NCBI GenBank assembly: GCA_009829735.1
Contig: CM020618.1
Span: 15,981,346 to 16,045,345, forward strand
Direction: 5' to 3'
Source: Pyropia yezoensis
Taxonomy: Eukaryota > Rhodophyta > Bangiophyceae > Bangiales > Bangiaceae
DNA length: 64,000 nucleotides
Below are positions 49,623 through 59,316 of the stretch, one piece after another (the stretch's first letter is position 1; each line of letters begins with the position of its first letter). Under the pieces are notes generated by a model, which saw only the letters and a list, made by a program, of their open reading frames with translations, was not told the DNA's origin and ran no database searches. A program made the position numbers and the translations under genes.

Positions 49623-50091
49623 TGTAGCAAAAACCACTAGCACACACGGCACCCAAGTTGGGGCGGTGTGCTAGGGCTGCCTCCCGTGTCGGGGGAACCG
49701 GAAGAAGTGCAAGTCGCACACACTCTGTCCCTGTTGTGGGGCAAACCCCCCACGGACAAACAAGAGGATGGTGTGTGGTCCAACAGTTTCTTGGTCGGGA
49801 CGGGGACGCAGGGCCAAGCCCCGCTGTCCCTCCCCTTATCCCCCCAGGGTCCACTCAGAATCTCGCCACTCAGAATCTCCCACCCCAGCACCTGCCCACC
49901 GGGCCACACGAAAATTCAAGACGATAAATACAGAAAACCCTCAAATCCAAGTTGGATTTACTACTAAGCTAACTATCCCAAACTTAGGGAATATGGACCC
50001 AAATGCAGGGGGAGGAACGGATCAGGCTAGTGGCCTGCCGCCCCTTGCATGGCACGTGTTGCCCCCCTACCTGGGGGTCAATACTGCCACA
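49623..50091 (-). repeat. 5' LTR of element B (469 bp)
   Basis: Identical in length to the copy at 42090 and nearly identical in sequence. It is followed by the GTAGT duplication. Confidence 0.95.
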
Positions 50092-50096
50092 GTAGT

Positions 50097-51184
50097 GGAC
50101 CGAGTAAGTCCACTGCTATCGCTGCAAACGGCTCTGTTGCAGGAAAGAGTCTCATGGAAGAAGTCTGCCGGGACTCTATGAGTCTATTCTTTGCGCAAGT
50201 CGCGCATGCGGCTACATACCCGTACACATCAGCCACGAGTGATGGCCAATAGTACTTCTTGCGTAGGGTCTGATACATCCTCGTAGACCCTGGGTGTCCA
50301 CCCAACGGTGAGGAGTGCTCCCGTTGGAGGATACTCTTGCGTAACTCCTTCGGGACGACGACTTGCTTGTCCCCCTGGGTATATCCCTTACGGCAGAGTA
50401 TGCCGTTGTCATTCAGGAAGAACCGAGTCGGTTGAGCCTGGTCGAGCTCCTTCCTGAGTCGTCGACAAAGTTTGTCGCTCTCCTGTGCCTGGACAAACTC
50501 ATCCAGAGACTCGGGTAATAGCTTGGCCATGCCAGGCATCCTCGGGTCGAGGACAGTTCCGGAGCGAGTGGTCACTGCCACATGAGGGAGTTCCTCAGGG
50601 ATGGGGGAAGAGTCTTTCCCATCCGTCGGTATGCGAGACAACGCGTCCGCAACCGCATGCTTCGGGCCTGGCCGATACTCAACGTCATAATCGAACTCAG
50701 CGAGGCAGAGTCGCCATCGATTGAGTCGGCTATTCGTACAGGTTGTAGTGGTGAGTATCCACTTCAGAGCCTTGTGGTCACATCGAATGAGGAACTTCCT
50801 TCCTTCGATGTATGGCCGTAGCATGGAGACTGTCCATACTACGCCAAGGCCCTCTACCTCTGTCACAGAATAGTTCTTCTGGGCCGGTGAGAGTCCTTTG
50901 CTAAAATAGCCAACGGGTAAATACTCCCCCGAAGGCTGTTGTTGGAGTAAGCAACAACCGAGTTGGTCGTGACTTGCGTCCACATCAACAATGTAGTGAG
51001 CCCCCGGTCTGGGGATCGCTATCACCGGTGGGTTGCAGAGGAGTTCTCGCAACCTATCAAACGCTTCTTGCTCCGGGGGTTTGGGAGCATCCGAGCGCTT
51101 GGGCATCTTGGAACTTACCAAGTGGTTCAACGGTGCAGACACTTTGGCATAGTTCGCCACAAAGCGTCTGTATACGTTACACAT
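50097..51184 (-). CDS. Element A pol part: RT end, RNase H and integrase start
   Basis: Recognisable strings are MCNVYRRFVANYAKVSAPLN at the thumb of the reverse transcriptase, DVDASHDQLGCCLLQQQ (RNase H) and HPGSTRMYQTLRKKYYWPSL with CATC (integrase zinc region). It is related to the matching part of element B but clearly a different family. Fossil part. Confidence 0.88.
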
Positions 51185-51620
51185 ACCCAGGAAGCTCCTG
51201 AGTTGTGTCTGTGCCTGGGTGGTACTCCGCCCGTCGGGGGAAGACTACGCTCCCCCTCCCCAGGTACACTCGGCGCAATGGGGGGGTCTCCCTCACCAGC
51301 CATCTCCACAAGAGTCACGTGGAGTCAACCAAAACGACCAAACGGTGTCCAGAGTCGGGGATCGTCAGCTAGGGAGTTCCTAGAGCACGTTCCACCCCTC
51401 CACCTACCTCAAGGAAGGCGGTGAGGTCTCCCGAAACTCCGGGTCTCCCACCAAGACTCACGGTGGCCAACCTCGTCACCCAGCGAACGCTCGGAACGTA
51501 GGCGAGTCGATCGTGTCACCGGAAGTCTCGGTGCCGAAGGGGGAGAGGGGCCAACTTGGTCCCGTCTCCGGTCAAGGGAGGTACCAAAGTCGATATCCTC
51601 TCCCCCGCTGATCCACCAAC
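51185..51620. other. Element A, region next to its 5' LTR
   Basis: No coding part is recognised. The last 20 bases (51601-51620) hold the candidate primer-binding site. GGCCAACTTGGTCC is a partial CAACTTG palindrome. Confidence 0.5.
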
Positions 51621-52159
51621 TGTAGCAGTACTCCCAACCACCAACCCCGAGTCAGGGAAGGAAGAGGAGTATTGCCGATATCCCAACTTGGGACACCGGA
51701 AGCAAGCACCTCCACACAGCCGAACACGGAACTTGCGTGTGGTGAACGGGTCAGCTCACCAAGGCACGAACAAGATGTGTCGGAGCCAGACGGTGTTTTC
51801 TTGCTTGGCCAGCCAAGGTGGGCCCTCCCCGCCTTGCTGTCCCTCCTTATCAACCCTCCTCACACGCTCACGCAACCCCTCAAAACACTCAGAAAATGAA
51901 CCCTCAAACAAACCAATCATATCACTCCACATGCAGAGCACTCAAAGCGTAGAAATACGTCTGGCTCCCGTGCAAAAATCCCAAGAAACAAATACCAGCA
52001 GCATTACCCTGCTCTAGTATGTCGGAAGTCCTAGTCGAATTTCCGTCCAGAAGTCAGAAGTTTCACCATCGTGGGTCGGGTGAATTTCGACTTCCGGTCA
52101 GGTCCACTTGACCCGAATCTCTTAAGTATTGGTACCGAATTCCGGCCCAATCTCCCACA
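51621..52159 (-). repeat. 5' LTR of element A (539 bp)
   Basis: Matches the copy at 37371-37909 apart from about seven substitutions. It is followed by CCCCC (52160-52164), the right target-duplication copy. Confidence 0.93.
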
Positions 52160-52164
52160 CCCCC

Positions 52165-53637
52165 GAGGAGGAGAAGCGTTATCCCGGGTCCCTTCCTGGC
52201 CGACGGCCCAACAAGAACCGCGACTTCTCTGTCGAAGTGGACAACATCCTACGTGAGTACTTTGGACTCAATGGCAACCCTCCTGTGTACGACGAGAAGG
52301 ACTTCAAGCGCCGCTTTCGTGTGCCGCGGGTTGTCTTCGATCGCATCTACAAGGACATCAAGGACGAGCCCGGGTGGCGGCAGACCATCAATGCCACGGG
52401 GCGCCCGCAGTCTCATCCTCTCCAGAAGCTGGTGGCGGCCTTTCGCGTCCTCGCGTACGGGGAGGCGTATGACCGCACCGACGAGTACGTCCACCTCTCT
52501 CGCAGTACGATTGAGAAGGCTACCAAGAGCTTTATTGACTTCATTGTGGACACCCCCGAGCACATCTGCCTCCGCCGCCCCAGCAATAACGAGCTCGCCA
52601 TCATCTTGAAACGGAACGCGGAGCGAGGGATGCCGGGGTGCATGGGCTCCATCAACTGCTCGCATTGGACGTGGCGCAACTGCCCTCGCGCGCACGCTGG
52701 TATGTACCAGGGCTACAAGAAGAAGCGCTCCATTGTCATGGAAACCGTATGCGACGAGGACCTCTTCATCTGGCATTTTTTCATTGGCACGCCGGGGAGC
52801 AACAATGATTTGAATGTGCTGCGCCAATCCCCTCTTTACTGTGACGCCATTTCCGGCGTGTGGCCGCCGCGAACCTTCGACTACACACTCAACGGTCGCA
52901 CACGCTCGCTCCTTTACTACCTCGCCGACGGTATTTATCCTCAATACGCCTACTTTGCCTCACCCTTCGCCACGCCGCAGACGCCGCAGGAACGTACATT
53001 CGACCGGCTTCAGGAGGCTCTACGCAAGGACGTAGAGCGCCTTTACGCCGTTTTGACGGCCCGTTTCCACGTGGCCCTTCACCCTGCACGGTTTCGGTTG
53101 GTACGGCGCATCATCCTCGCAGGCAAGGCCGTTGCCATCTTACACAACATGAAGGTGGAGCAGCGGCGCGGGAGTTTCTTGTCTCGTCGGCGCACTGGCC
53201 GGGACCATGGCGCTCCTGCTGGTGGAGGTGGTGGCGCCGCCGGCCCAGATGGCGGACAGGCGGCGGGGGGTGGCGGCCCTGCCGCCGGCGGACGTGAAGA
53301 CTACGGCGGTGGCGGATCGGCGGCAGGGGGTGGCGGCCCTGCCGCCTGTGGACGCGGAGGCGGCGGCGGCGGTGGCGGACCGGCGGCGGGGGTTGGCGGC
53401 CCTGCCCTTGGAGGCGGACTGGCGGCGGGGGGTGGCGGGTATGCTCGTGGTGGCGGTGGTGGCGATGGTCCGCCTCCCGCTGTTAGTCCGGCCCAAGACC
53501 CGCCTGTGGGCTCCTTCCTGTTTGAGCTGCGGGCACGCGCGGAGGCAACAGACGCGGATGAGTTTGCGGCACTGAGGGACGACTTGGCCGCTCATATATG
53601 GGAAGACCGCGCTGCCTTCCTCCAGCCGTATCTGTAG
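52165..53637 (+). CDS. PIF/Harbinger transposase, main part (490 codons)
   Basis: The piece begins EEEKRYPGSLPGRRPNKNRD. The plant-transposon type DDE domain follows: FDRIYKDIKDEPGW, then GCMGSINCSHWTWRNCP, YKKKRSIVMETVCDEDLFIW, GTPGSNNDLNVLRQSPL and LRKDVERLYAVLTARFHV. The second acidic residue (Asp in NNDLNVL) and the third (Glu in KDVER) are present. The first, normally Asp in GSIDC, is Asn here (AAC, 52654-52656), so catalysis is probably lost. GAC to AAC is a single transition. The C terminus is Gly-rich repeats and then a normal tail, FELRARAEATDADEFAALRD, to the stop at 53637. A domesticated role is possible, but the retroelement inside the gene argues for a dead copy. Confidence 0.85.
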   Translation, partial: EEEKRYPGSLPGRRPNKNRDFSVEVDNILREYFGLNGNPPVYDEKDFKRRFRVPRVVFDRIYKDIKDEPGWRQTINATGRPQSHPLQKLVAAFRVLAYGEAYDRTDEYVHLSRSTIEKATKSFIDFIVDTPEHICLRRPSNNELAIILKRNAERGMPGCMGSINCSHWTWRNCPRAHAGMYQGYKKKRSIVMETVCDEDLFIWHFFIGTPGSNNDLNVLRQSPLYCDAISGVWPPRTFDYTLNGRTRSLLYYLADGIYPQYAYFASPFATPQTPQERTFDRLQEALRKDVERLYAVLTARFHVALHPARFRLVRRIILAGKAVAILHNMKVEQRRGSFLSRRRTGRDHGAPAGGGGGAAGPDGGQAAGGGGPAAGGREDYGGGGSAAGGGGPAACGRGGGGGGGGPAAGVGGPALGGGLAAGGGGYARGGGGGDGPPPAVSPAQDPPVGSFLFELRARAEATDADEFAALRDDLAAHIWEDRAAFLQPYL

Positions 53638-54414
53638 CACATAGTGAGGGGTGCCATCGTAGAGTTTTTTTTTTTTTTGCTGGAGTTTACCCTTTGCAAG
53701 GGTGGACGCCTGCTTCTTTTTTTTTCCTTGACACGCAGTGCCTTTTGCTTGTGTCTAGGCCATCATAGCCGCCATATCGATTCTCCCTGAGGCGCCAATG
53801 CAGAGACTCAAAGCACACGCCTACGTGATCGCTGCCCCATCCTCTGCTAGAGCCACTGCAATCTCACAGAAGGGTAGGAGAGTCTCAAACCGCGCCCACG
53901 CCAGCGAGAGAGCCATCCTGTCCTCTCCTGGCTGTGACGATGGCGCTGCCACCGCTGCGTTTTGTGGGGAAGGAGCTCCCCCCCCCAGAGCGCAAATCTC
54001 TAAGAAGCCCTCTCGAGGAGCGTCCCGGGGATGTTGGGTGAAGCTGTGTGTGGGGACGTTGGGTGCAGCTCTGTGCTTTACTGCCACCCAGTGACGCCCG
54101 AGGTGTTCAGGGGAGGTGTTCAGGCTGAAGGCTCTTTGCATGTTCCAAGGAAAAAAAAGACTGTGGTCACTTCTGGATGAAGCAGCCACAGCCAAAAAAA
54201 AACATTTGCTGCCGTTCTACGCACGCGAAAGAAAAGCACACGACTATGAAGTGCAGCGCAGAAGAGGAACATAGCACAAGGATGAGGCGGGCACACGCAT
54301 ACAAACAAAGCACAATGATGGGGCGGGCACACGCATATCAAAAGGGTCTCAGACGGTCACAAAGATGCAAGCAAGGGATGGGACAAAACTGCAGGATAGA
54401 TGGGTCGAGGTGCA
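53638..54414. other. Spacer between the transposase and the convergent gene
   Basis: T-runs of 9-13 bases follow the transposase stop (53667-53730), a possible 3' end region. GGATGTTGGGTGAAGCTGTG and GGACGTTGGGTGCAGCTCTG (about 54030 and 54055) are tandem related units. No gene is seen. Confidence 0.5.
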
Positions 54415-54900
54415 TCAGGCCTCCTCCTCGCCAAAATCATCAGCGTCTTCGTCTTCGGCCTTGGTGTGATCCAGCTCTGCCGCCCACGGGCCGCCATTGG
54501 CGTCCCTATCCTCCAGGTCCTCCTTCTCCAGGTCCTCCACGTCCTTCTCCACGTCCCGCGCAATGTCCCGGTCCACGTCCGCTTCCTCCTGCTCGTCAGA
54601 TGGCCCCGGCGGGGGGCTGGGCGTACTCTCAATCATGTGCACCGCCAAATTGGACGCAACGGCATGAAAGTTGTTGGCCTTGGTCAGCTGCGCCTTCTCT
54701 CCGCGAGAGAGAGAGACCACCGGGTTCATGTCACTCTCCCCCAGTACGGCAGCAGGTGCGTGCGGCGGTGACGGCGGCGGAGGGCCATATCCCCAGGAAG
54801 GAGTGCCGGTAGATGGCTCAGAAGAAGCCTAAATACGCGGTGGCATGAGGGTAGATGTGCCCGCTTTACGCCGCGCCTCCTCCGCGTCGCTCTGCTCCAT
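54415..54900 (-). CDS. Possible Harbinger partner protein, C-terminal part
   Basis: The minus-strand frame reads MEQSDAEEARRKAGTSTLMP from ATG 54900, meets a TAG, and continues in the same frame (SSEPSTGTPSWGYGPPPPSP) into MNPVVSLSRGEKAQLTKANN from an internal ATG at 54729. It ends in a strongly acidic tail (DVEKDVEDLEKEDLEDRD ... DDFGEEEA). The upstream part is cut off by element C, which begins two bases beyond the first ATG. PIF/Harbinger elements usually encode a second, Myb/SANT-type protein beside the transposase. Position and convergent direction fit that, but the Myb domain itself is not present here, so the identity is inference. Confidence 0.45.
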
Positions 54901-54902
54901 GA

Positions 54903-55371
54903 TGTGGCAAAAACCACTCGCACACGCGACACCCAAGGTGGGCCGGTGCGCAAGGGCTGCCTCCCGTGTCCGGGGAACCGGAAGAAGTGCAAGTCGCACA
55001 CACTCTGTCCCTGTTGTGGGGCAATCCCCCCACTGACAAACAAGAAGATGGTGTATGGGCCAACAGTTTCTTGGTCGGGACGGGGAAGCAAGGCCAAGCG
55101 CCGCTGTCCCTCCCCTTATCCCCCCAGGGTCCACTCAGAATCTCGCCACTCAGAATCTCCCACCCCAGCACCTGCCCACCGGGCCACACGAAAATTTAAG
55201 ACGATAAATGCTGAAAACCCTCAAATCCAAGTTGGATTTACTACTAAACTAACTATCCCAAACTTAGGAAATATGGACCCGAATGCAGGGGGAGGAACGG
55301 GTCAGGCTAGTGGCCTGCCGTTCCTTGCATGGCACGCGTTTCCCCCCTACCTGGAGGTCAATATTGCCACA
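54903..55371 (-). repeat. 3' LTR of element C (469 bp)
   Basis: Plus-strand ends are TGTGGCAAAAACC and ATATTGCCACA. The adjoining purine tract (minus strand, from 55372) identifies it as the 3' LTR. Confidence 0.92.
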
Positions 55372-55706
55372 CTCCCCTCTCCTCAGTTCCGACCGACCCG
55401 GTCGGCCCTGCGAGGGGGCGTATAAACGCACGTCTCGGCGTTGGGGGCGCGACTTGCTGTCCCCCTGGTACGTCACGTGGACGTGGAGGCGGTCACGTTG
55501 ACCGCTCCTCTCCTCAAGCTTGCCCACTCGGCAGCTTGCTCTCCTCGGTTCTCACCTCACCACCACCAACACATCCTCTTCACCTTACCCTGGGCCGCCC
55601 CACGTTTGGGAGGCCACCCATTTACCCGCGATCCGAGCCCCCCTCAACTCGAGGCGGGTCTCGTGCAGCTGCAACCGCCCTGCCTCTCCCTAACTTGGGG
55701 AGAGCC

Positions 55707-57164
55707 ATGGTGACCCAGGGGCTGGAGTCTGACTCCCTGGACGAGCGCATGGAGGACACCTCTTACGTTGTAGCGCCAGCCGGGACTTCCGGCGGGGGCT
55801 CCGCGATCGCTCCGGGGGATGGGACTCCCGCGTCACCCGTATTTGGGTTGGCGGCGGGATCTCCCCCGGAGACGGGCCGCGTCGTCCAACAGGAGGCCTT
55901 GGGACGGTGGTTTTACCCCGCTTGGCATCCGTATGAGGAGGGGTTGACTGTTCTCCGCTGTGACCGACTTGGCACAGCGATGAGTCGTGTATGGGACCGC
56001 CTACGGGAGAAGCTCCCCCGTAGGGTCGGGTTTCCTCCCGACTTCAGGACGGACCAGTCTGCCTTCCTGGACGAGGACGAGGTCGAAGACGTGCAGCGGG
56101 CCAAGGCCATGGTGGACCGCGGGGGTACTATCCCGGGCACCGGCGACGTGCCGACCTTCACTTGGGACGCGGTGGCAACGCGCCCCCCGTACCTTCGCGA
56201 AGTCGATCCGCACACTCATCACTTTGATGTGCGGATGGAGAAAGACTTCCGGCGAGGTCCCTACTTGGTGACCTCGGCTCAAATCGAGTTTCCGCAGCAG
56301 TCCGCTGCTAGCAAGGAGCAGTTCTATCCCAAGAAGCCCGAGTGGTGGCCTCAAGTCGAGGTCCCCTACGGGTTTCCGGCTTTGCTACCACGGTTGCTCG
56401 ACCACTTCGGCTCCGTCATGTTGACGGCTAGCTCGGACCACCTGGTGTTCGCCATGTTGGCAGCCCAGTGGCTCCTCGAGGTCATGCCGACCTGGGTGTC
56501 TTGTGTTCAGCGGCGGGGGATGCTCTGGCATCTCGGCCCCCGGCTTATCAAAGGTTTGGAACAGCTCACCCCTGGGCTAGTTGCTGAGGGGTGCTCATCA
56601 GGACAGCTCACTCTACTTGGGGAGATGCTGCGTTTTCATAAGCTCATCGAGTGGGAGAGCATTGAGCACAAGTTGCGCCGCTCCTCCCGCGGGCCCAAGG
56701 ACGATGGCACACTTCGCCAGTTCGTCTGGGCCGGTCGTGAACTTCACGACGGCCGTGTGGTACTTCGAGAGGGGTTGGGCATCGGGGACTACCCGTATGC
56801 CCCGGGGGTGGATCGCCACACTGCACCTCCCCCGGAAAAGGCAATCGTGATGGCCGTGCCTTCTCACGATGACTACCTGACTAAACCCACTGCGGGGGCC
56901 CCGAGTAGGGGTCGCAGTTACTCTCGGGCTCCGCCAACTCGGCGAGCCCCTCCGCTTACTCCTGTCCCTTTCCAGCCACACGGGGACATCCCGATAAGCG
57001 TTGCCGTTCAGTCGTCCACCCCGGTGTCCCCCAACTTGGGGCCCACCCTCCTGACGGTCTATCCCAAGTTGATATTGCCGGCCACACCCTTGACCTCCGA
57101 AATGATGATCACCACGTTGGTGCGCACCATTTCTTGGTTGGCCGCGTCGACTGCAACCCTTTAA
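55707..57164 (+). CDS. Antisense accessory frame of element C (485 residues)
   Basis: It starts MVTQGLESDSLDERMEDTSY two bases after a near-perfect CAACTTG-type palindrome, as in element B. The middle (WWPQVEVPYGFPALLPRLLD; LREGLGIGDYPYAPGVDRHT) is almost the same as in element B. The DNA after it encodes Arg/Ser-rich sequence (about 57300-57430). Differences from the element B copy look mostly conservative by eye. Fossil part. Confidence 0.85.
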   Translation: MVTQGLESDSLDERMEDTSYVVAPAGTSGGGSAIAPGDGTPASPVFGLAAGSPPETGRVVQQEALGRWFYPAWHPYEEGLTVLRCDRLGTAMSRVWDRLREKLPRRVGFPPDFRTDQSAFLDEDEVEDVQRAKAMVDRGGTIPGTGDVPTFTWDAVATRPPYLREVDPHTHHFDVRMEKDFRRGPYLVTSAQIEFPQQSAASKEQFYPKKPEWWPQVEVPYGFPALLPRLLDHFGSVMLTASSDHLVFAMLAAQWLLEVMPTWVSCVQRRGMLWHLGPRLIKGLEQLTPGLVAEGCSSGQLTLLGEMLRFHKLIEWESIEHKLRRSSRGPKDDGTLRQFVWAGRELHDGRVVLREGLGIGDYPYAPGVDRHTAPPPEKAIVMAVPSHDDYLTKPTAGAPSRGRSYSRAPPTRRAPPLTPVPFQPHGDIPISVAVQSSTPVSPNLGPTLLTVYPKLILPATPLTSEMMITTLVRTISWLAASTATL

Positions 57165-57761
57165 GTTTCCGAGACTCCTCAACTTGAGGAGCGCGATCGT
57201 ACTGCGGTGGCGACCGCGAGTTGCGAGTCGGTGGCGGGGGTTATGACGACCGAGTTGGCTCGTATCGGGTCCATTGTGCCTCAGCCAGCCCCACTTGGGC
57301 GTGGCAAGCGTCGGGCGAGCCGGGCATACTCGCGTCCTCGCCGTCGTCGCCGTTACTCGCGGCGGTCTCCCTCCGTGTCGGAAGACGAGATGTCTTATTC
57401 CGTCTCGGAGTCCTCTACCCCGTCGGAGACGTAGTCAGTCCGGCGTCTGCGTCGCCAACTCGCGCGAATGACCAAGCAGAAGAGTAGCCGCGGTCGTTGC
57501 CACTTGCGCGACTGTGAGGGGCGCGACGGTTCCGACTTGGAGTCGCCGCCCCCGCCAACGAGTGGGGAACGTTATCGGCGTGGGTCTCGCCGCTCGCCTC
57601 CGCGTGAGGGCGAGGGCCGTGGTGTTTGAGAGTCTAGCATGCGTGCCTAGTTGGCAGCTGCCTTTGTTGGGAGAGTGTGAGGGTTAGGGCTGTAGTTAAA
57701 AGCCACTCTGCGTACCACTTCGACTTGAAGCACTCTCTTGGCACTGTCACTTGGCCTTCCC

Positions 57762-59310
57762 TCACGTTGAGGGAGGGAAGTTAGGGTCGAGGTCATTCCC
57801 GGCGCAGTATGCCCAGAGCATCTCAGCGGGAAGATCCTCCACGTACTCCCACGTATCATCCTTGGCCCTAAAGCCGAACCAACGCACCCTCAACATGAGG
57901 CGGTTAGTGTCCTCATCCCACCCGTGGTCGATGAACTTATCGAACACGTACTCCTGCGGGCCCTGTTTGGCCGCAGGTAGCGAAGGAAGGCGCCACGATT
58001 TAAGCGCACGCGCCCCAGCCGGGTCGCCTGCAGGAGGTGGTGCAACTTTTACCACGTCCTGTCCGTTTACTGTGCGGACCACATCGTCACTTTCGATGGT
58101 GAACCGCCGTCAGTCTGTACGAAGGACCTGGTATGGCCCCTTCGTCTGGAACACCAACTTACCGCCAGTTGGGGTGTGTGAGTGAGCCAGTACCCAGTCA
58201 CCCTGCTCGGGGACGTGCTTGGCGTTACGCACCTTTTTGTCAAAAGTACGCTTGTAGCGCTTTTGCGCTTTGTCCATCTCAGCCCTGACTTTAGGGATCA
58301 GTTTTTCGAGCCTAGCAGCGAACTCCGCCTTACTCTCAGTGGGAGTAGGTGCACTGCCATCGGCCTCCCTAGTTGGGAGCGGCCGCCGCACGGCAATAGA
58401 CCGCACGCGACGGGGGGTCACAAAAGCGAGGGGTACTTCCCCGGTAGATGAGTGAACCTGCGAATTGTAGGCAGTCGTAAGAGTAGAAATGTATTGGTCC
58501 CACGTTTTCACGTGCTCACTCACATAGTGGCGCAGCTGCCGAACAATAGTTTTGTTGAAGCGCACCACCTGCCCATTAGTTTGTGGGTGGTAGGGGGTGG
58601 CATAGTTTGCCTGAACCCCCAACATATCCGGTACTCCCTGAAACAGTACTGACGCAAATTGCGGTCCATTGTCGGATAGTGTAATGTCCGGGATGCCATA
58701 CGCGGCAACCCATTGATCTAGGAAGGCTGACACGACCGACATTGCCGTGATCTCTGCCACCGTATCTAGCGTGTCCCTCTGCGACTTGCAGGAGGAGTCT
58801 TCGGCCTGGGCCTTCACCACCTCGTCCAGGGACAGGGGCAAGTATTTCTTGTTCCCTGGCGCCTCGGGGTCCAACGCCTGACCCGAGCGCGTGACTAACC
58901 CCACGATGGGGATGTCCTCATCGACTGAGTTAGTGTCCAACCCCTCGGTAGGTACCCGAGAAAGGCCGTCGGCAAGGGCATGTTGCCTGCCAGGTCGGTA
59001 CTCAATATCAAAGTTGAAGGGTGCCAGTCGCACCCTCCACCTGTTGAGGCGTGTGTTCGTGCAATCCGTTTTGCAGATGAACTGCAACGCGCGGTGGTCG
59101 CAGCGGATGAGGAACTTCTCACCCTCTAGGTAGTGACGAAGTGACGTCACCGCCCACACCACTGCGAGTCCTTCCAACTCGGTGACTCCATAGTTCTTCT
59201 CAGCCGAGTTCAGCCCCTTGCTGAAGTATCCTACCGGCAAGTACTCCTTGTCCGGCTGCTGCAGAAGCAACACACAACCAAGTTGGTCGTAGCTAGCATC
59301 CACGTCCAGG
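57762..59310 (-). CDS. Element C pol part: RNase H, integrase, chromodomain
   Basis: RNase H (DASYDQLGCVLLLQQP), integrase core (LSDNGPQFASVLFQGV; YHPQTNGQVVRFNKT), a C-terminal integrase region (QGDWVLAHSHTPTGGKLVF) and a chromodomain (VFDKFIDHGWDEDTNRLMLR, WFGFRAKDDTWEYVEDLP) are recognisable. The chromodomain shows that the B/C family is also chromovirus-like. Fossil part. Confidence 0.85.
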
Positions 59311-59316
59311 ATATAG

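Larger units (their letters stand above)
42090..50091 (-). mobile_element. Element B: Ty3/Gypsy element with gag, pol and an antisense frame
   Basis: The element is bounded by 469-bp LTRs that differ at only 2 positions by eye (about 0.4%), so the insertion is very recent. It is nested in element A with a GTAGT duplication. On the minus strand it carries gag (47557-49503) and pol (about 44310-47560). On the plus strand an accessory frame (42897-44345) lies between pol and the 3' LTR. It has a primer-binding-site candidate next to the 5' LTR and a polypurine tract next to the 3' LTR. Most parts look open. It appears to have about one break. Confidence 0.92.
37371..52159 (-). mobile_element. 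Element A: Ty3/Gypsy chromovirus-like element, interrupted by element B
   Basis: Two 539-bp LTRs (37371-37909 and 51621-52159) in the same direction bound the element. CCCCC flanks both ends (37366-37370 and 52160-52164) as the target duplication. By eye the LTRs differ at about 7 positions (about 1.3%), so it is young but older than element B. Internal parts on the minus strand are reverse transcriptase/RNase H and integrase sequence (50097-51184), and integrase plus chromodomain (40964-42084). A plus-strand accessory frame (38919-40679) also lies inside. Gag was not recognised. It is broken: element B sits inside its integrase region and there are about two further breaks. Confidence 0.85.
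37248..53637 (+). mobile_element. PIF/Harbinger-type DNA transposon, interrupted by element A
   Basis: The transposase gene starts at 37248 and continues on the far side of element A (52165-53637). A second gene (54415-54900), convergent with it, may be the partner protein that such elements usually encode. Terminal inverted repeats and the 3-bp target duplication typical of the family were not located by eye, so the outer limits are unknown. The coordinates cover only the transposase gene. Confidence 0.75.
54903..59316 (-). mobile_element. Element C: relative of element B, incomplete
   Basis: It has one 469-bp LTR (54903-55371) of the same family as element B but visibly more diverged (roughly 5%), an antisense accessory frame (55707-57164) and minus-strand pol sequence (57762-59316). 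The right end passes abruptly into GC-rich repeats without a second LTR, and gag is not seen. It is broken, with about three breaks. It lies within the gene that converges on the Harbinger transposase. Age is likely greater than that of element B. Confidence 0.85.

Noticed and set aside
36000-54400. Search for Harbinger terminal inverted repeats
   Set aside because: No convincing pair of ends with a 3-bp duplication could be found by eye, so element limits are not given.
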